From assembly GCF_016908195.1 (NCBI RefSeq), contig NZ_JAFBDK010000004.1, positions 183,359 through 247,358 on the forward strand: 64,000 nt of DNA, given 5' to 3'. Within the stretch, counting starts at the first letter, position 1. Each line of letters begins with the position of its first letter. The notes under the pieces are model-generated. The model saw only the letters and a program-made list of their open reading frames with translations. It did no database searches and was not told the DNA's origin. The position numbers and the translations under genes were made by a program. Positions 50,972-60,909 of the stretch are shown piece by piece. This stretch comes from Jeotgalibacillus terrae (GTDB lineage: Bacteria > Bacillota > Bacilli > Bacillales > Jeotgalibacillaceae).

Positions 50972-52750
50972 ATGTCTTCATATATTTCAGGTCAGCAGCG
51001 GCCAGGTGTTTTAACTCAGCCTCAGGACCGCCAGCAGCAGTTGAAAGCGGGACAGATTATACACGGGAAAATGATAAAAGCACTTGGTAATCAGCAAATG
51101 GAGGTCCAGGTCGGAGGAAGGCTCTTAACAGCAGTTGTATCAGGAGCATTTGCTGAAGGGGAGGCGAAATGGTTTCAGGTAGAAAGTGCAGGTAACCCGC
51201 TCGTATTAAAACCAGTCAAAACAGACGGAACCGGAAAAGCAGACCTCCAGCAGCTTCTGCAGTCGATCGGTCTCAGCGGTAACAAAGAAATGAAGGCACT
51301 GCTCTCATCATTAATCAGCCGTCAGGTGCCGGTCTCAGCGGACAAGCTGGCTCAAGCAGCAGCACTGCTCGCGGGAACACCTGATAAAACAGAAGGCCTT
51401 TCTGTTTTAAAATTAATGCTCACAAGAGACCTCCCGTTAAAAGAAAGTGTGTTTATGCCTCTGTTATCTGCTAACAAAGGAATTGCAGAACCATTAAGCG
51501 GTCTGCTTAATCAGGTGAAAAGTGATTTGTCTGTCCAGGCAAGTCCAAAAACCAGCCAGATCATGAACTCAATTGAAGAGCCATTAACAAAAGTCATGCA
51601 CGACCATACTGTTCAGCGGATGTTTGAAAAAATGACCTCAGGACAGCCGGCCACAGCAAATCAGGCGCTGGCCGGACTTAAAGAAATGCAGGTCCTGCCC
51701 GGAAAGGCAACGTTAAATAACTGGATAGTTCCCGCAGAACCTGCACAGATGGTAAAAGGACTTGAGAGTATCATTAAAGTTCTACAGACACTTCCTGCCA
51801 CTCAAGTGAATCAAAATGAACTGCAGCAGCTACAGCAGACATTAAAAAACACGCAGCAGAGTCCGGTGCAGAATGCCCAGCCTCAAAATGCTCAGGCGCA
51901 GGTATCTCAGCAAAGTGCCCAGGCTCAAACTGCTCAGACGCAGATGACGCAGCAACAGCTCGCAGAAGCCATCATAAAAGGGCAATCGCTCATTCTGCAG
52001 GTGAAGCCGCAATCAACGCTTCAAAGTCTTCAGCTGCTCAGCCTGCCACCTTCAAACGCTGAACAGCCGCTGTCTTTTCTCAGTACTTCAAAAGAAGTGC
52101 AAAGTCAGCTCGGAACGCAAACAGGATCTAATGCCATTCAGATGGTTTTAAAAGAGGTTATGCAGCGCCTGGGGGCTGATTACGAAGCCAGACTATCAAA
52201 TCCGTCTTTACAGCCTGAATCAGCTGCACAGACGCTGAAGGCGCAGCTGGTGTCTATACTGAATATGCCTGGACTGACTGCTCAGACAAAGGATTCAGCC
52301 GAACAGGTGTTGAACCGTCTGAATGGCATGCAGCTTATGTCAGCTGAAAATGGTCCGCAGCAGCAGTTAATGATGCAATTTCCGATTCAGCTTGGAGAGA
52401 CGAGATCAGACGTCACGATGAAAATGAATGGCAGGAGAAAAAGTGATGGCACGCTCGATCCGGATCATGTCAGAGTCCTTTTTTATATTACACTGTCAGA
52501 ATTAAAAGAAAGTGTCATTGATATGAACGTCCAAAATAGGGTTGTGTCACTGGATATTTATAATGAGAGTGAAAACCTCAACCGTGTAGCCGAACCGTTT
52601 ATACCTGCTTTAAAAACTGCACTTGAAGCAACAGGCTATGCATTTTCATCAGTGAAATTCCACAGTACAAAAGAAGTTGACCCGCCGATCATCAACCCGG
52701 CAGAAGACGCGCTTTCTTCTGCTTATCATAAAGTGGATGTGAAGATATGA
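50972..52750 (+). CDS. FliK-like hook-length-control domain protein (YlqG-like), function unknown
   Basis: The 592-residue protein has no signal peptide or membrane segment. Residues about 1-90 form a small beta-rich domain (AGQIIHGKMIKALGNQQMEVQVGGRLL). A helical middle follows, then a low-complexity Gln/Ala-rich stretch (about 283-332). The C-terminal domain, about 470-573 (QLGETRSDVTMKMNGRRKSD, RVLFYITLSELKESVIDMNV), resembles the flagellar hook-length control (FliK C-terminal) fold. It overlaps the next gene by 4 bases; that gene resembles the FlhB C-terminus, the partner of FliK. No other flagellar genes are in the window. Position matches B. subtilis ylqG, which is uncharacterised. Confidence 0.8.
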   Translation: MSSYISGQQRPGVLTQPQDRQQQLKAGQIIHGKMIKALGNQQMEVQVGGRLLTAVVSGAFAEGEAKWFQVESAGNPLVLKPVKTDGTGKADLQQLLQSIGLSGNKEMKALLSSLISRQVPVSADKLAQAAALLAGTPDKTEGLSVLKLMLTRDLPLKESVFMPLLSANKGIAEPLSGLLNQVKSDLSVQASPKTSQIMNSIEEPLTKVMHDHTVQRMFEKMTSGQPATANQALAGLKEMQVLPGKATLNNWIVPAEPAQMVKGLESIIKVLQTLPATQVNQNELQQLQQTLKNTQQSPVQNAQPQNAQAQVSQQSAQAQTAQTQMTQQQLAEAIIKGQSLILQVKPQSTLQSLQLLSLPPSNAEQPLSFLSTSKEVQSQLGTQTGSNAIQMVLKEVMQRLGADYEARLSNPSLQPESAAQTLKAQLVSILNMPGLTAQTKDSAEQVLNRLNGMQLMSAENGPQQQLMMQFPIQLGETRSDVTMKMNGRRKSDGTLDPDHVRVLFYITLSELKESVIDMNVQNRVVSLDIYNESENLNRVAEPFIPALKTALEATGYAFSSVKFHSTKEVDPPIINPAEDALSSAYHKVDVKI

Positions 52751-53016
52751 AAGAACACAAAAGGCTTGAAGCTGTTGCATTAACATATAAATCTGAGACC
52801 AGCGATGCACCAGTTGTTTCAGCAAAAGGTAAAGGCAAAATCGCTCAGTCCATCATTGATAAAGCCAAAGAACACCAGGTACCGATCCAGCAGGATGAAT
52901 CTCTTGTAGAACTGCTTAGTCAGCTTGAATTGAATGAAACCATTCCAGATGAATTGTATCAGGCAGTGGCGGAAGTTTTTGCTTTTATCTACAGAGTGGA
53001 TCAGAGTAAGAAATAA
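52747..53016 (+). CDS. FlhB C-terminal-domain-like protein (YlqH/FlhX-like)
   Basis: The 89-residue soluble protein aligns with the cytoplasmic domain of FlhB after the autocleavage site: AVALTYKSETSDAPVVSAKGKGKIAQ, then PIQQDESLVELLSQLELNETIPDELYQAVAEVFAFIYRV (both in part). It has no transmembrane region and lacks the NPTH cleavage motif, starting just after where it would be. FlhB C-terminal paralogs (FlhX) exist in other bacteria and can stand in for the cleaved FlhB fragment. The 4-base overlap with the FliK-like gene suggests a joint role. Matches B. subtilis ylqH in place and type. Confidence 0.85.
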   Translation: MKEHKRLEAVALTYKSETSDAPVVSAKGKGKIAQSIIDKAKEHQVPIQQDESLVELLSQLELNETIPDELYQAVAEVFAFIYRVDQSKK

Positions 53017-53062
53017 GATTATTCAGACAATGATCAAATTTTCACAATATCGCCTCAAATAG

Positions 53063-53091
53063 TAGACATCATCACTTTCATTCTATACAAT
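53063..53091 (+). promoter_or_regulatory. Candidate promoter of sucCD
   Basis: TAGACA (53063-53068), a 17-bp spacer and TACAAT (53086-53091), about 45 bases before the sucC start. A TTTCATT/AATGAAA inverted repeat surrounds the -10 and could be a regulatory site. Confidence 0.5.
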
Positions 53092-53136
53092 GAAAGCGCA
53101 GTCTATTTTCAAAAGAGTTTGATAGGAGGATGGAAC

Positions 53137-54297
53137 ATGAATATCCATGAGTATCAGGGGAAAGAACTCCTTAGAAAATATGGAGTAAGCGTACCCCGTG
53201 GTTATGTGGCTTTCACGCCAAAAGAAGCTGTTGAAGCAGCAAAAGAACTCGGATCAGCAGTTACAGTAGTAAAAGCTCAGATCCATGCGGGTGGCCGTGG
53301 TAAAGCGGGCGGAGTAAAAATCGCAAAAAGTCTTGATGAAGTCCGTACATATGCAAAAGAACTTCTTGGTAAAACACTGGTGACACACCAGACAGGTCCA
53401 GAGGGTAAGGAAATTAAGCGCTTACTTATCGAAGAGGGCTGTGATATTAAAAAAGAATACTACGTAGGTCTTGTACTTGACCGTGCAACATCACGTATTA
53501 CGCTTATGGCCTCTGAAGAAGGCGGAACTGAAATTGAAGAGGTTGCAGAAGCAACACCTGAAAAAATCTTCCGTGAAACGATTGATCCGGTTGTCGGTCT
53601 TACAGCATTCCAGGCACGCCGAATCGCATTTAATATCAATATCCCTAAAGAGCTTGTAAATAAAGCTGTACGCTTTATGCTTGGTCTTTATAAAATGTTT
53701 GTGGAAAAAGATTGCTCAATTGCAGAAATCAATCCGCTTGTTACAACTGGAGACGGAAGTGTAATGGCACTTGATGCAAAGCTTAACTTTGATGCGAACG
53801 CTCTATACCGTCAAAAAGACGTAATGGAGTTCCGTGACCTTGATGAAGAGGATTCAAAAGAAATCGAAGCATCTAAATATGACCTGAGCTATATTTCACT
53901 TGATGGAAACATCGGCTGTATGGTTAATGGTGCCGGCCTTGCGATGGCAACAATGGATATTATCAAGCATTACGGCGGAGACCCGGCCAACTTCCTTGAC
54001 GTTGGGGGCGGCGCAACTGCTGAAAAAGTAACGGAAGCGTTCAAGATTATTCTGTCTGATGAAAATGTAAAAGGCATTTTCGTTAACATTTTCGGTGGAA
54101 TCATGAAATGTGACATTATTGCTGAAGGCGTTGTAGAAGCAGCTAAACAGGTTGGTCTGAAAGTACCACTTGTGGTCCGTCTTGAAGGTACGAACGTAGA
54201 ACTTGGTAAGAAAATTCTAAATGAGTCAGATCTTGATATCGTAGCAGCCGGAACAATGGCTGACGGTGCACAAAAGATCGTGGAACTTGTAGGCTGA
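53137..54297 (+). CDS. sucC: Succinyl-CoA synthetase beta subunit
   Basis: The 386-residue subunit has an N-terminal ATP-grasp domain ([34 protein letters not shown]) and a C-terminal CoA-ligase domain ([33 protein letters not shown]). With SucD it makes succinate and ATP from succinyl-CoA in the TCA cycle. The start is ATG 53137, 6 bases after AGGAGG; the upstream in-frame ATG at 53119 lies before that site. Confidence 0.97.
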   Translation: MNIHEYQGKELLRKYGVSVPRGYVAFTPKEAVEAAKELGSAVTVVKAQIHAGGRGKAGGVKIAKSLDEVRTYAKELLGKTLVTHQTGPEGKEIKRLLIEEGCDIKKEYYVGLVLDRATSRITLMASEEGGTEIEEVAEATPEKIFRETIDPVVGLTAFQARRIAFNINIPKELVNKAVRFMLGLYKMFVEKDCSIAEINPLVTTGDGSVMALDAKLNFDANALYRQKDVMEFRDLDEEDSKEIEASKYDLSYISLDGNIGCMVNGAGLAMATMDIIKHYGGDPANFLDVGGGATAEKVTEAFKIILSDENVKGIFVNIFGGIMKCDIIAEGVVEAAKQVGLKVPLVVRLEGTNVELGKKILNESDLDIVAAGTMADGAQKIVELVG

Positions 54298-54315
54298 GAA
54301 AGGCAGGGAGCATAA

Positions 54316-55218
54316 ATGAGTGTTTTTATTGATAAGAATACAAAAGTATTAGTTCAGGGAATCACAGGCTCTACAGCCTTATTCCATACAAAGCAGATGC
54401 TTGAGTACGGTACACAGATCGTCGCTGGTGTGACACCTGGTAAAGGCGGTTCTGAAGTTGAAGGTGTTCCTGTATTCAACACAGTGGAAGAAGCTGTAAA
54501 AGCAACAGGCGCTAACGTTTCAGTAATTTATGTACCGGCTCCATTTGCTGCTGACGCAATCTTAGAGTGTGTAGACGCAGAGCTGGATATGGCAATTTGT
54601 ATTACTGAACATATTCCTGTAGTGGATATGGTGAAGGTAAAACGTTATATGGAAGGCAGAAAAACACGTCTTGTCGGCCCTAACTGCCCGGGTGTCATCA
54701 CGCCTGACGAGTGTAAAATCGGTATTATGCCTGGATACATTCATACTAAAGGTCATGTCGGCGTTGTATCCCGTTCAGGTACACTTACGTATGAAGCAGT
54801 ACACCAGCTTTCACAAGAAGGAATCGGTCAATCTACAGCAGTAGGAATCGGTGGAGACCCGGTTAACGGAACGAACTTTATTGATACGCTTGAAGCTTTC
54901 AATAACGATCCTGAAACTGAAGCTGTCATTATGATCGGTGAAATCGGCGGAACTGCTGAAGAGGAAGCTGCAGAGTGGGTAAAAGCGAATATGACGAAGC
55001 CGGTTGTCGGCTTTATCGGCGGCGCTACTGCACCTCCAGGAAAGCGTATGGGTCATGCCGGCGCAATCATCTCAGGTGGTAAAGGTACTGCTGAAGAAAA
55101 GATCCGCGTAATGAACGAATGCGGAATTGCTGTAGCAGAAACGCCATCTGTAATGGGTGAAACACTAATCAAAGTGCTTAAAGAAAAAGGTCTTTACGAC
55201 AAATGTAAAACGCATTAA
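54316..55218 (+). CDS. sucD: Succinyl-CoA synthetase alpha subunit
   Basis: The 300-residue subunit binds CoA in its N-terminal Rossmann domain ([17 protein letters not shown]) and carries the phosphorylated histidine in the motif [10 protein letters not shown] near residue 246. It forms the enzyme with SucC, 18 bases upstream. A terminator follows. Confidence 0.97.
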   Translation: MSVFIDKNTKVLVQGITGSTALFHTKQMLEYGTQIVAGVTPGKGGSEVEGVPVFNTVEEAVKATGANVSVIYVPAPFAADAILECVDAELDMAICITEHIPVVDMVKVKRYMEGRKTRLVGPNCPGVITPDECKIGIMPGYIHTKGHVGVVSRSGTLTYEAVHQLSQEGIGQSTAVGIGGDPVNGTNFIDTLEAFNNDPETEAVIMIGEIGGTAEEEAAEWVKANMTKPVVGFIGGATAPPGKRMGHAGAIISGGKGTAEEKIRVMNECGIAVAETPSVMGETLIKVLKEKGLYDKCKTH

Positions 55219-55224
55219 TAATTC

Positions 55225-55258
55225 AAGAGCTGTCTGAATCCAGGCAGCTCTTTTCTTC
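55225..55258 (+). terminator. Terminator after sucD
   Basis: AAGAGCTGTCTG (55225-55236) pairs with CAGGCAGCTCTT (55241-55252), with one G-U pair, followed by TTCTTCAT. Confidence 0.88.
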
Positions 55259-55284
55259 ATATAAAATAGACAAGGAATGATGAT

Positions 55285-56145
55285 ATGACTGACTGCTTTC
55301 GTGAAAAACTGCTTTATTTGCATTATATGAACGTTTTAACAAACAAACAGCTTCTGACATGGCTAAGGGTTGATCCCGGCCTCGAACGACCTCTAAGTAC
55401 CCCTCCAGCCCATATAAAGCTTACATCTGCCCAGTCTTTGAGGTTCCAAAAAAATTTATATGTAGCCTCCTATCAAGAAATTTCCGCACATCTTATGCAA
55501 TCTAATACTTCCTTCATTACAATATTTGACTCCATTTATCCGGATCATTTAAGAGAAATCTATGACCCGCCCGTCATTTTATACAGTAAAGGTAATGCTG
55601 AATATCTCAGTAATCAGAAAATGCTCGCTGTAGTCGGGTCCAGAAAAGCAGATCAGTACACTGAAACCATGTTGAACATCATTTTGCCGGATCTTTTAGC
55701 AGAAGGGATATGTATTGTCAGTGGTCTTGCGAAAGGAGCTGACAGTATCGCACACCGTCTGGCATTGAACGGTCAGACAATCGGTGTAACAGGCAGCGGT
55801 TTTCAACATATTTATCCGCGATCCAATCATGATTTATATCAACAAATGGCAGCCAGGCAGCTTCTTCTTTCTGAATATCCTCCATATATTAAACCTCAAA
55901 AATTTCATTTTCCAATGAGAAACAGAATAATTGCCGGCTTATCAAAAGGACTGCTAGTGACGCAGGCCGCAATGAAAAGCGGTACGATGATTACCGTAGA
56001 CAGAGCACTTGAAGAAGGAAGAGATATATTTTCTGTACCCGGATCAGCTTTAGACCCCTTATGTGAAGGAACAAACAGTCTGATTTCACAGGGGGCAAAG
56101 TTAACCGTAAGCGCAAAAGATATATTAAACGAATGGGCTTTTTAG
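55285..56145 (+). CDS. dprA: DNA processing protein DprA (Smf)
   Basis: The 286-residue protein has an N-terminal helical region and the Rossmann-like DprA core: AVVGSRKADQYTE, CIVSGLAKGADSIAH, GSGFQHIYPRSN and EYPPYIKPQKFHFPMRNR. It loads RecA on single-stranded DNA during transformation. The ATG follows AAGGAAT. It has no extra C-terminal winged helix. Base composition is a little more AT-rich than neighbours. Confidence 0.94.
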   Translation: MTDCFREKLLYLHYMNVLTNKQLLTWLRVDPGLERPLSTPPAHIKLTSAQSLRFQKNLYVASYQEISAHLMQSNTSFITIFDSIYPDHLREIYDPPVILYSKGNAEYLSNQKMLAVVGSRKADQYTETMLNIILPDLLAEGICIVSGLAKGADSIAHRLALNGQTIGVTGSGFQHIYPRSNHDLYQQMAARQLLLSEYPPYIKPQKFHFPMRNRIIAGLSKGLLVTQAAMKSGTMITVDRALEEGRDIFSVPGSALDPLCEGTNSLISQGAKLTVSAKDILNEWAF

Positions 56146-56487
56146 TAAGGATAAAATTATTTAAAAAAGCTCTCTTCCCTTTAAAGGAATGGATATTTTT
56201 CAAATAAAAAAGTTGCAATTTAAAAAAATATGGTTTACATTGTGTCTCAGACCGTAAAATGCACATAAGAAGAGATTTTTTTATCTTAATCAGGTGTAAA
56301 CGCTAACAAAGCCGATACATTCATAATGGGATAAATTCACTGTATAAATAGAACTCAACGATTTTAAATGTGAAGAAACGGTTGATGAACCAGGTTTAAT
56401 GTATCGGAAAAATGATTGACAAATGGAAAATGTTACACATATAGTTACGCATAAGAAGGTTAAGTATACCTCTGGGGAGGATTAAGA
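56146..56487. other. AT-rich dprA-topA intergenic region (342 bp)
   Basis: There is no coding frame with a recognisable product. It contains several short A/T tracts, a small hairpin TTCC-CTTTAAA-GGAA near the start (a possible weak dprA terminator) and GGTT-GATG-AACC near 56380. The only convincing promoter is the TTGACA element at 56416. TTTACA at 56234 with TAAAAT at 56255 has too short a spacer (15 bp). The rest is unassigned. Confidence 0.6.
56416..56445 (+). promoter_or_regulatory. Promoter of topA
   Basis: TTGACA (56416-56421), an 18-bp spacer and TATAGT (56440-56445). It lies about 40 bases before the topA start. Confidence 0.8.
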
Positions 56488-58566
56488 ATGGCAGATTTTT
56501 TAGTAATTGTTGAATCACCCGCCAAAGCGAAGACGATTGAGCGGTATCTTGGAAAAAAGTATAAAGTAAAGGCATCTATGGGACATGTCAGAGATCTCCC
56601 GAAAAGCCAAATGGGCGTAGATGTAGAAAAAGAGTTTGAACCGAAATATATTACAATCCGCGGAAAAGGTCCTGTATTAAAGGAACTGAAAACTGCTGCT
56701 AAAAAAGCGAAACGTGTTTTTCTAGCGGCTGACCCCGACAGAGAAGGGGAAGCCATTGCATGGCATCTCGCACACAGCCTTGACCTTGATCTTGATTCTG
56801 AATGCCGCGTTGTTTTTAATGAAATTACAAAAGACGCGATAAAGGAATCGTTCAAGCATCCGCGAAAGATTGATATGGATCGCGTTGATGCACAGCAGGC
56901 CAGACGAATTCTTGACCGTCTTGTCGGATATAATATCAGCCCGATTTTATGGAAAAAAGTTAAAAAAGGTCTCAGCGCAGGGCGTGTGCAATCGGTCGCA
57001 GTCCGGCTGATCATTGACCGTGAAAATGAAATCAAAAATTTCCAGCCTGAAGAATACTGGACAATCGATGGACAGTTCAAAAAAGGAACGAAAGATTTCA
57101 CGGCATCATTTTACGGAATCAATGGAAAGAAGAAAAAGCTCGAAAATGAAGACGATGTAAAAGAAGTTTTGAATCAGATGAAGGGGAAGCAGTTTGAAGT
57201 TCAGTCTGTAACGAAGAAAGAACGTAAACGAAACCCTGCACCATCATTTATTACTTCTTCACTTCAGCAGGAAGCAGCGAGAAAACTGAATTTCAGAGCA
57301 AGAAAAACAATGATGCTCGCCCAACAGTTGTATGAAGGGATCGATCTCGGCAAAAAAGAAGGTACTGTCGGTCTGATTACTTATATGAGAACTGACTCAA
57401 CCCGGGTTTCAGATGTAGCAAAAACTGAAGCTGCAGGTGTGATAGAAGAGCAGTATGGAAAAGAGTTTTTAACGACAGAAAAACCTAAACAACAAAAGAA
57501 AAGCAATGCACAGGATGCCCACGAAGCGATCCGGCCAACAAGTGCAATGAGAACACCTCTGTCAGTTAAGCAGTATTTGAGCAGAGACCAGTACCGCCTA
57601 TACAAGCTGATCTGGGAAAGATTCATTGCCAGCAGAATGGCGCCTGCTGTGATGGATACAATGAGCGTAGACCTGATGAATGGTGACGTTCAGTTCAGAG
57701 CAAGCGGTTCAAAAGTGAAATTCGCAGGCTTTATGAAAGTATACATTGAAGGTAGCGATGATCAGTCAGACGATAAAGAAAATTACCTTCCTGATCTGAA
57801 AGAAGGCGAGAAGGTGTCGTCAGAAGATATCGAATCGAAGCAGCATTTTACACAGCCGCCGCCGAGATATACTGAAGCCCGACTTGTTAAAACACTTGAA
57901 GAACTCGGTATCGGAAGACCATCAACTTATGCACCTACACTTGATACGATTCAAAAAAGAGGGTATGTGTCTCTGGATAATAAGAGGTTTGTGCCCACTG
58001 AGCTTGGGGAAATTGTACTCGAGTTAATCGTTGAGTTCTTCCCCGAAATCATTGACGTTGAATTCACAGCGAAAATGGAGAAAGAGCTTGATGATGTTGA
58101 AGAAGGTCAGATACAATGGGTTAAGATCATCGATGAATTCTATAAAGACTTTGAAGTGCATCTTGATATAGCTGAAAAAGAGATGGAAAAAGTCGAAATC
58201 AAAGATGAGTATGCCGGTGAAGACTGTGAAGAGTGCGGCAATGCGATGGTGATTAAAATGGGCCGCTATGGCAGGTTCATGGCATGCAGTAACTTTCCGG
58301 ATTGCCGAAACACAAAGCCGATTGTTAAAGAAATCGGTGTGAAATGTCCAACCTGTAAAGAAGGAAATGTAATCGAACGGAAAAGTAAAAAGAACAGAAT
58401 TTTTTACGGTTGTGACCGTTACCCTGAATGTGAATACCTGTCATGGGATAAGCCAGTTGACAGACAGTGTCCGAAGTGTGACACCACATTAATTGAGAAA
58501 AAGCTTAAAAAGGGCAATCAGATTCAATGCCCGAACTGTGATTATAAAGAAGAGCAGCAGGTATAA
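56488..58566 (+). CDS. topA: DNA topoisomerase I
   Basis: The 692-residue type IA enzyme relaxes negative supercoils. It has an N-terminal TOPRIM domain ([31 protein letters not shown]) and the catalytic tyrosine in [14 protein letters not shown] at about residue 299. Three C-terminal zinc-ribbon repeats contain four Cys each ([24 protein letters not shown]). The length equals the B. subtilis enzyme. CTGGGGAGG precedes the ATG. Confidence 0.98.
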   Translation: MADFLVIVESPAKAKTIERYLGKKYKVKASMGHVRDLPKSQMGVDVEKEFEPKYITIRGKGPVLKELKTAAKKAKRVFLAADPDREGEAIAWHLAHSLDLDLDSECRVVFNEITKDAIKESFKHPRKIDMDRVDAQQARRILDRLVGYNISPILWKKVKKGLSAGRVQSVAVRLIIDRENEIKNFQPEEYWTIDGQFKKGTKDFTASFYGINGKKKKLENEDDVKEVLNQMKGKQFEVQSVTKKERKRNPAPSFITSSLQQEAARKLNFRARKTMMLAQQLYEGIDLGKKEGTVGLITYMRTDSTRVSDVAKTEAAGVIEEQYGKEFLTTEKPKQQKKSNAQDAHEAIRPTSAMRTPLSVKQYLSRDQYRLYKLIWERFIASRMAPAVMDTMSVDLMNGDVQFRASGSKVKFAGFMKVYIEGSDDQSDDKENYLPDLKEGEKVSSEDIESKQHFTQPPPRYTEARLVKTLEELGIGRPSTYAPTLDTIQKRGYVSLDNKRFVPTELGEIVLELIVEFFPEIIDVEFTAKMEKELDDVEEGQIQWVKIIDEFYKDFEVHLDIAEKEMEKVEIKDEYAGEDCEECGNAMVIKMGRYGRFMACSNFPDCRNTKPIVKEIGVKCPTCKEGNVIERKSKKNRIFYGCDRYPECEYLSWDKPVDRQCPKCDTTLIEKKLKKGNQIQCPNCDYKEEQQV

Positions 58567-58569
58567 TCA

Positions 58570-58602
58570 GGTCCTGGCGGTTTCTCCGCCGGGCCCTTTT
58601 CC
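58570..58602 (+). terminator. Terminator after topA
   Basis: GGTCCTGGCGG (58570-58580) pairs with CCGCCGGGCCC (58586-58596), with one mismatch and one G-U pair, then TTTTCC. Confidence 0.8.
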
Positions 58603-58629
58603 TGTGAATGATTAATGGGAGGAATAAAA

Positions 58630-59934
58630 ATGACACAAAGTGTAAATGTAATTGGAGCAGGTCTTGCAGGAAGTGAGGCTGCATGGCAAATTGCCGAAAG
58701 AGGCATTCATGTAAACCTGTATGAAATGCGCCCTGTCAGACAGACACCGGCACACCATACAGATAAATTTGCTGAACTTGTATGCAGTAATTCCCTGCGT
58801 GCGAACAGCCTGACAAATGCAGTAGGCGTTTTAAAAGAAGAAATGCGCACACTTGATTCAGTCATTATTTCTGCAGCAGATGCAAGTTCTGTTCCTGCAG
58901 GTGGCGCACTTGCAGTAGACCGCCATGAATTTGCAGGCTATGTGACGGAGAAAGTGAAAAATCACCCGAATGTAACTGTCTACTCAGAAGAGATCACAGA
59001 GATCCCTGAAGGCCCGACAATTATTGCGACAGGACCGCTGACAACTGAAGGTCTGGCAGATAGCATTAAGAAAATGACTGGAGAAGAGTATTTGTATTTT
59101 TACGATGCTGCAGCACCTATTCTTGAAAAAGACAGCATAGATATGGATAAAGTATATTTGAAATCCCGTTATGATAAAGGCGAAGCAGCTTACCTGAACT
59201 GTCCGATGACTGAAGATGAGTTCAACCGCTTTTATGACGCATTGATTGAAGCAGAGGTTGTACCGCTTAAAGAGTTTGAAAAGGAAATTTATTTTGAAGG
59301 CTGTATGCCGGTAGAAGTCATGGCAGCACGCGGCAGAAAAACGCTTCTTTTTGGACCGATGAAACCGGTTGGTCTTGATGATCCTAAAACCGGAAAGCGT
59401 CCTTATGCAGTTGTCCAGTTAAGACAGGATGATGCAGCGGGCACGCTTTACAATATTGTCGGATTCCAGACACACTTGAAATGGGGGCCTCAAAAAGAAG
59501 TGGTTCGAATGATTCCGGGGCTTGAAAACGCAGAGATCGTCCGATATGGTGTAATGCACAGAAACACATTTATTAACTCCCCAAGTGTACTGAAATCAAC
59601 TTATCAGCTGAAAGCAAGAGAAGATCTTTTCTTCGCCGGGCAGATGACTGGCGTTGAAGGATATGTTGAATCAGCTGCGAGTGGCCTGGTTGCCGGGATC
59701 AATGCTGCACGACTCGTTAAAGGGGAAGATCCACTTTTATTCCCTGCTGAAACAGCGATGGGAAGTATGGCACGCTATATCACACAGGCTGATACAAAGA
59801 ATTTCCAGCCTATGAATGCTAACTTCGGTCTATTCCCTGATCTTGGTGAAAGAATCAAAAACAAGAAAGAACGTGCGGAGAAACACGCTGAACGCGCAAT
59901 CGAAACAATTCAGAACTTTGTGAAAAAAATGTAA
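58630..59934 (+). CDS. trmFO: tRNA (uracil-54-C5)-methyltransferase TrmFO
   Basis: The 434-residue FAD protein methylates U54 of tRNA using methylenetetrahydrofolate. It has the N-terminal dinucleotide motif [12 protein letters not shown], the family blocks [15 protein letters not shown] and [18 protein letters not shown], and the C-terminal flavin motif [15 protein letters not shown]. The start is ATG 58630 after GGGAGG; the upstream in-frame ATG at 58615 precedes that site. Formerly Gid. Confidence 0.96.
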   Translation: MTQSVNVIGAGLAGSEAAWQIAERGIHVNLYEMRPVRQTPAHHTDKFAELVCSNSLRANSLTNAVGVLKEEMRTLDSVIISAADASSVPAGGALAVDRHEFAGYVTEKVKNHPNVTVYSEEITEIPEGPTIIATGPLTTEGLADSIKKMTGEEYLYFYDAAAPILEKDSIDMDKVYLKSRYDKGEAAYLNCPMTEDEFNRFYDALIEAEVVPLKEFEKEIYFEGCMPVEVMAARGRKTLLFGPMKPVGLDDPKTGKRPYAVVQLRQDDAAGTLYNIVGFQTHLKWGPQKEVVRMIPGLENAEIVRYGVMHRNTFINSPSVLKSTYQLKAREDLFFAGQMTGVEGYVESAASGLVAGINAARLVKGEDPLLFPAETAMGSMARYITQADTKNFQPMNANFGLFPDLGERIKNKKERAEKHAERAIETIQNFVKKM

Positions 59935-59943
59935 TATTAATTG

Positions 59944-59982
59944 CAAAAGCCTCTAAATCATGATAAGATTTAGAGGCTTTTG
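59944..59982 (+). terminator. Long perfect hairpin between trmFO and xerC
   Basis: CAAAAGCCTCTAAATC (59944-59959) and its exact complement (59967-59982) form a 16-bp stem with a 7-base loop. The T run is only the CTTTTG within the right arm. It ends 2 bases before the xerC ribosome-binding site GAGGTGA, so it may end trmFO transcription and also limit xerC expression. Confidence 0.8.
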
Positions 59983-59994
59983 TGAGGTGAAAAA

Positions 59995-60891
59995 ATGATT
60001 CAATATTCTGATGAAGCAAAACAATCTTTTATTCAATATCTGCAGACGGAAAAGAACTACTCTTCTTTAACTGTAGAACACTATATTCATGATCTGGATC
60101 ATTTTTTTGAATTTTTGAACCGGGAAGGTGTCGGGCACATTAATGAAACGGACGACTTGCTTGCCAGGGGGTATCTGGTCAGCCTGCATGAACAATCCTA
60201 TTCACGTGCATCGGTATCTAGAAAGATCTCAAGCCTGAAAACGTTTTTTGGCTATTTAAATAGAGAGAACCCGGAATTTGTTAATCCTATGACTTATGTT
60301 ATTCATCCAAAAAAGGAAGGCAGGCTGCCTCATTTTTTTTATGAGAATGAAATGGAGCAGCTTTTTTTAGCGTGCAGCGGGGATGATCCGCTTTCTAAAA
60401 GAAATAAAGCATTGCTGGAATTACTATACGCAACCGGGATCCGCGTAGCTGAATGTACAGGCATTCAGCTGAAAGATCTTGATCTTACAATTGGTACCGC
60501 ATTGATTAAAGGTAAAGGAAGTAAAGAGAGATATGTTCCATTTGGGCATTTTGCTGAAAAGGCACTGAGAGATTATATCGAACATGCCCGGGGTACGCTG
60601 ATGAAAGAAGAGCACAGTTATCTTTTTGTTAATCACAGGGGCACCCCCCTTACTGCAAGGGGGGTGCGGCATATTCTGACAAAGCTTGTTGAACAGACAG
60701 CGCTCACGCATTCTATTCATCCGCATATGCTCAGACATACTTTTGCAACGCATATGCTTAACAGCGGGGCGGACCTCAGAACAGTCCAGGAGCTTCTTGG
60801 ACATGCCCACCTTTCTTCTACTCAGTTGTACACGCATGTGACAAAAGAACATTTGAAGAAAACATATCAATCATTTCATCCGAGAGCATAA
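59995..60891 (+). CDS. xerC: Tyrosine recombinase XerC (CodV)
   Basis: The 298-residue protein has an N-terminal SAM-like core-binding domain and a C-terminal catalytic domain. Catalytic residues are visible: Arg in ATGIRVAE (about 149), Lys in KGKGSKER, His and Arg in HMLRHTFATHM (about 244-247), His in LGHAHLSS and Tyr in QLYTHV (about 279). It resolves chromosome dimers at dif together with XerD. The position before hslVU-codY identifies it as CodV. Confidence 0.95.
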   Translation: MIQYSDEAKQSFIQYLQTEKNYSSLTVEHYIHDLDHFFEFLNREGVGHINETDDLLARGYLVSLHEQSYSRASVSRKISSLKTFFGYLNRENPEFVNPMTYVIHPKKEGRLPHFFYENEMEQLFLACSGDDPLSKRNKALLELLYATGIRVAECTGIQLKDLDLTIGTALIKGKGSKERYVPFGHFAEKALRDYIEHARGTLMKEEHSYLFVNHRGTPLTARGVRHILTKLVEQTALTHSIHPHMLRHTFATHMLNSGADLRTVQELLGHAHLSSTQLYTHVTKEHLKKTYQSFHPRA

Positions 60892-60909
60892 TAAGAAAAG
60901 AGGGTGCTT

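Noticed and set aside
56460..57101. A 213-codon minus-strand frame opposite the start of topA
   Set aside because: It is the complement of the conserved TOPRIM region; composition and codon use are those of a shadow frame.
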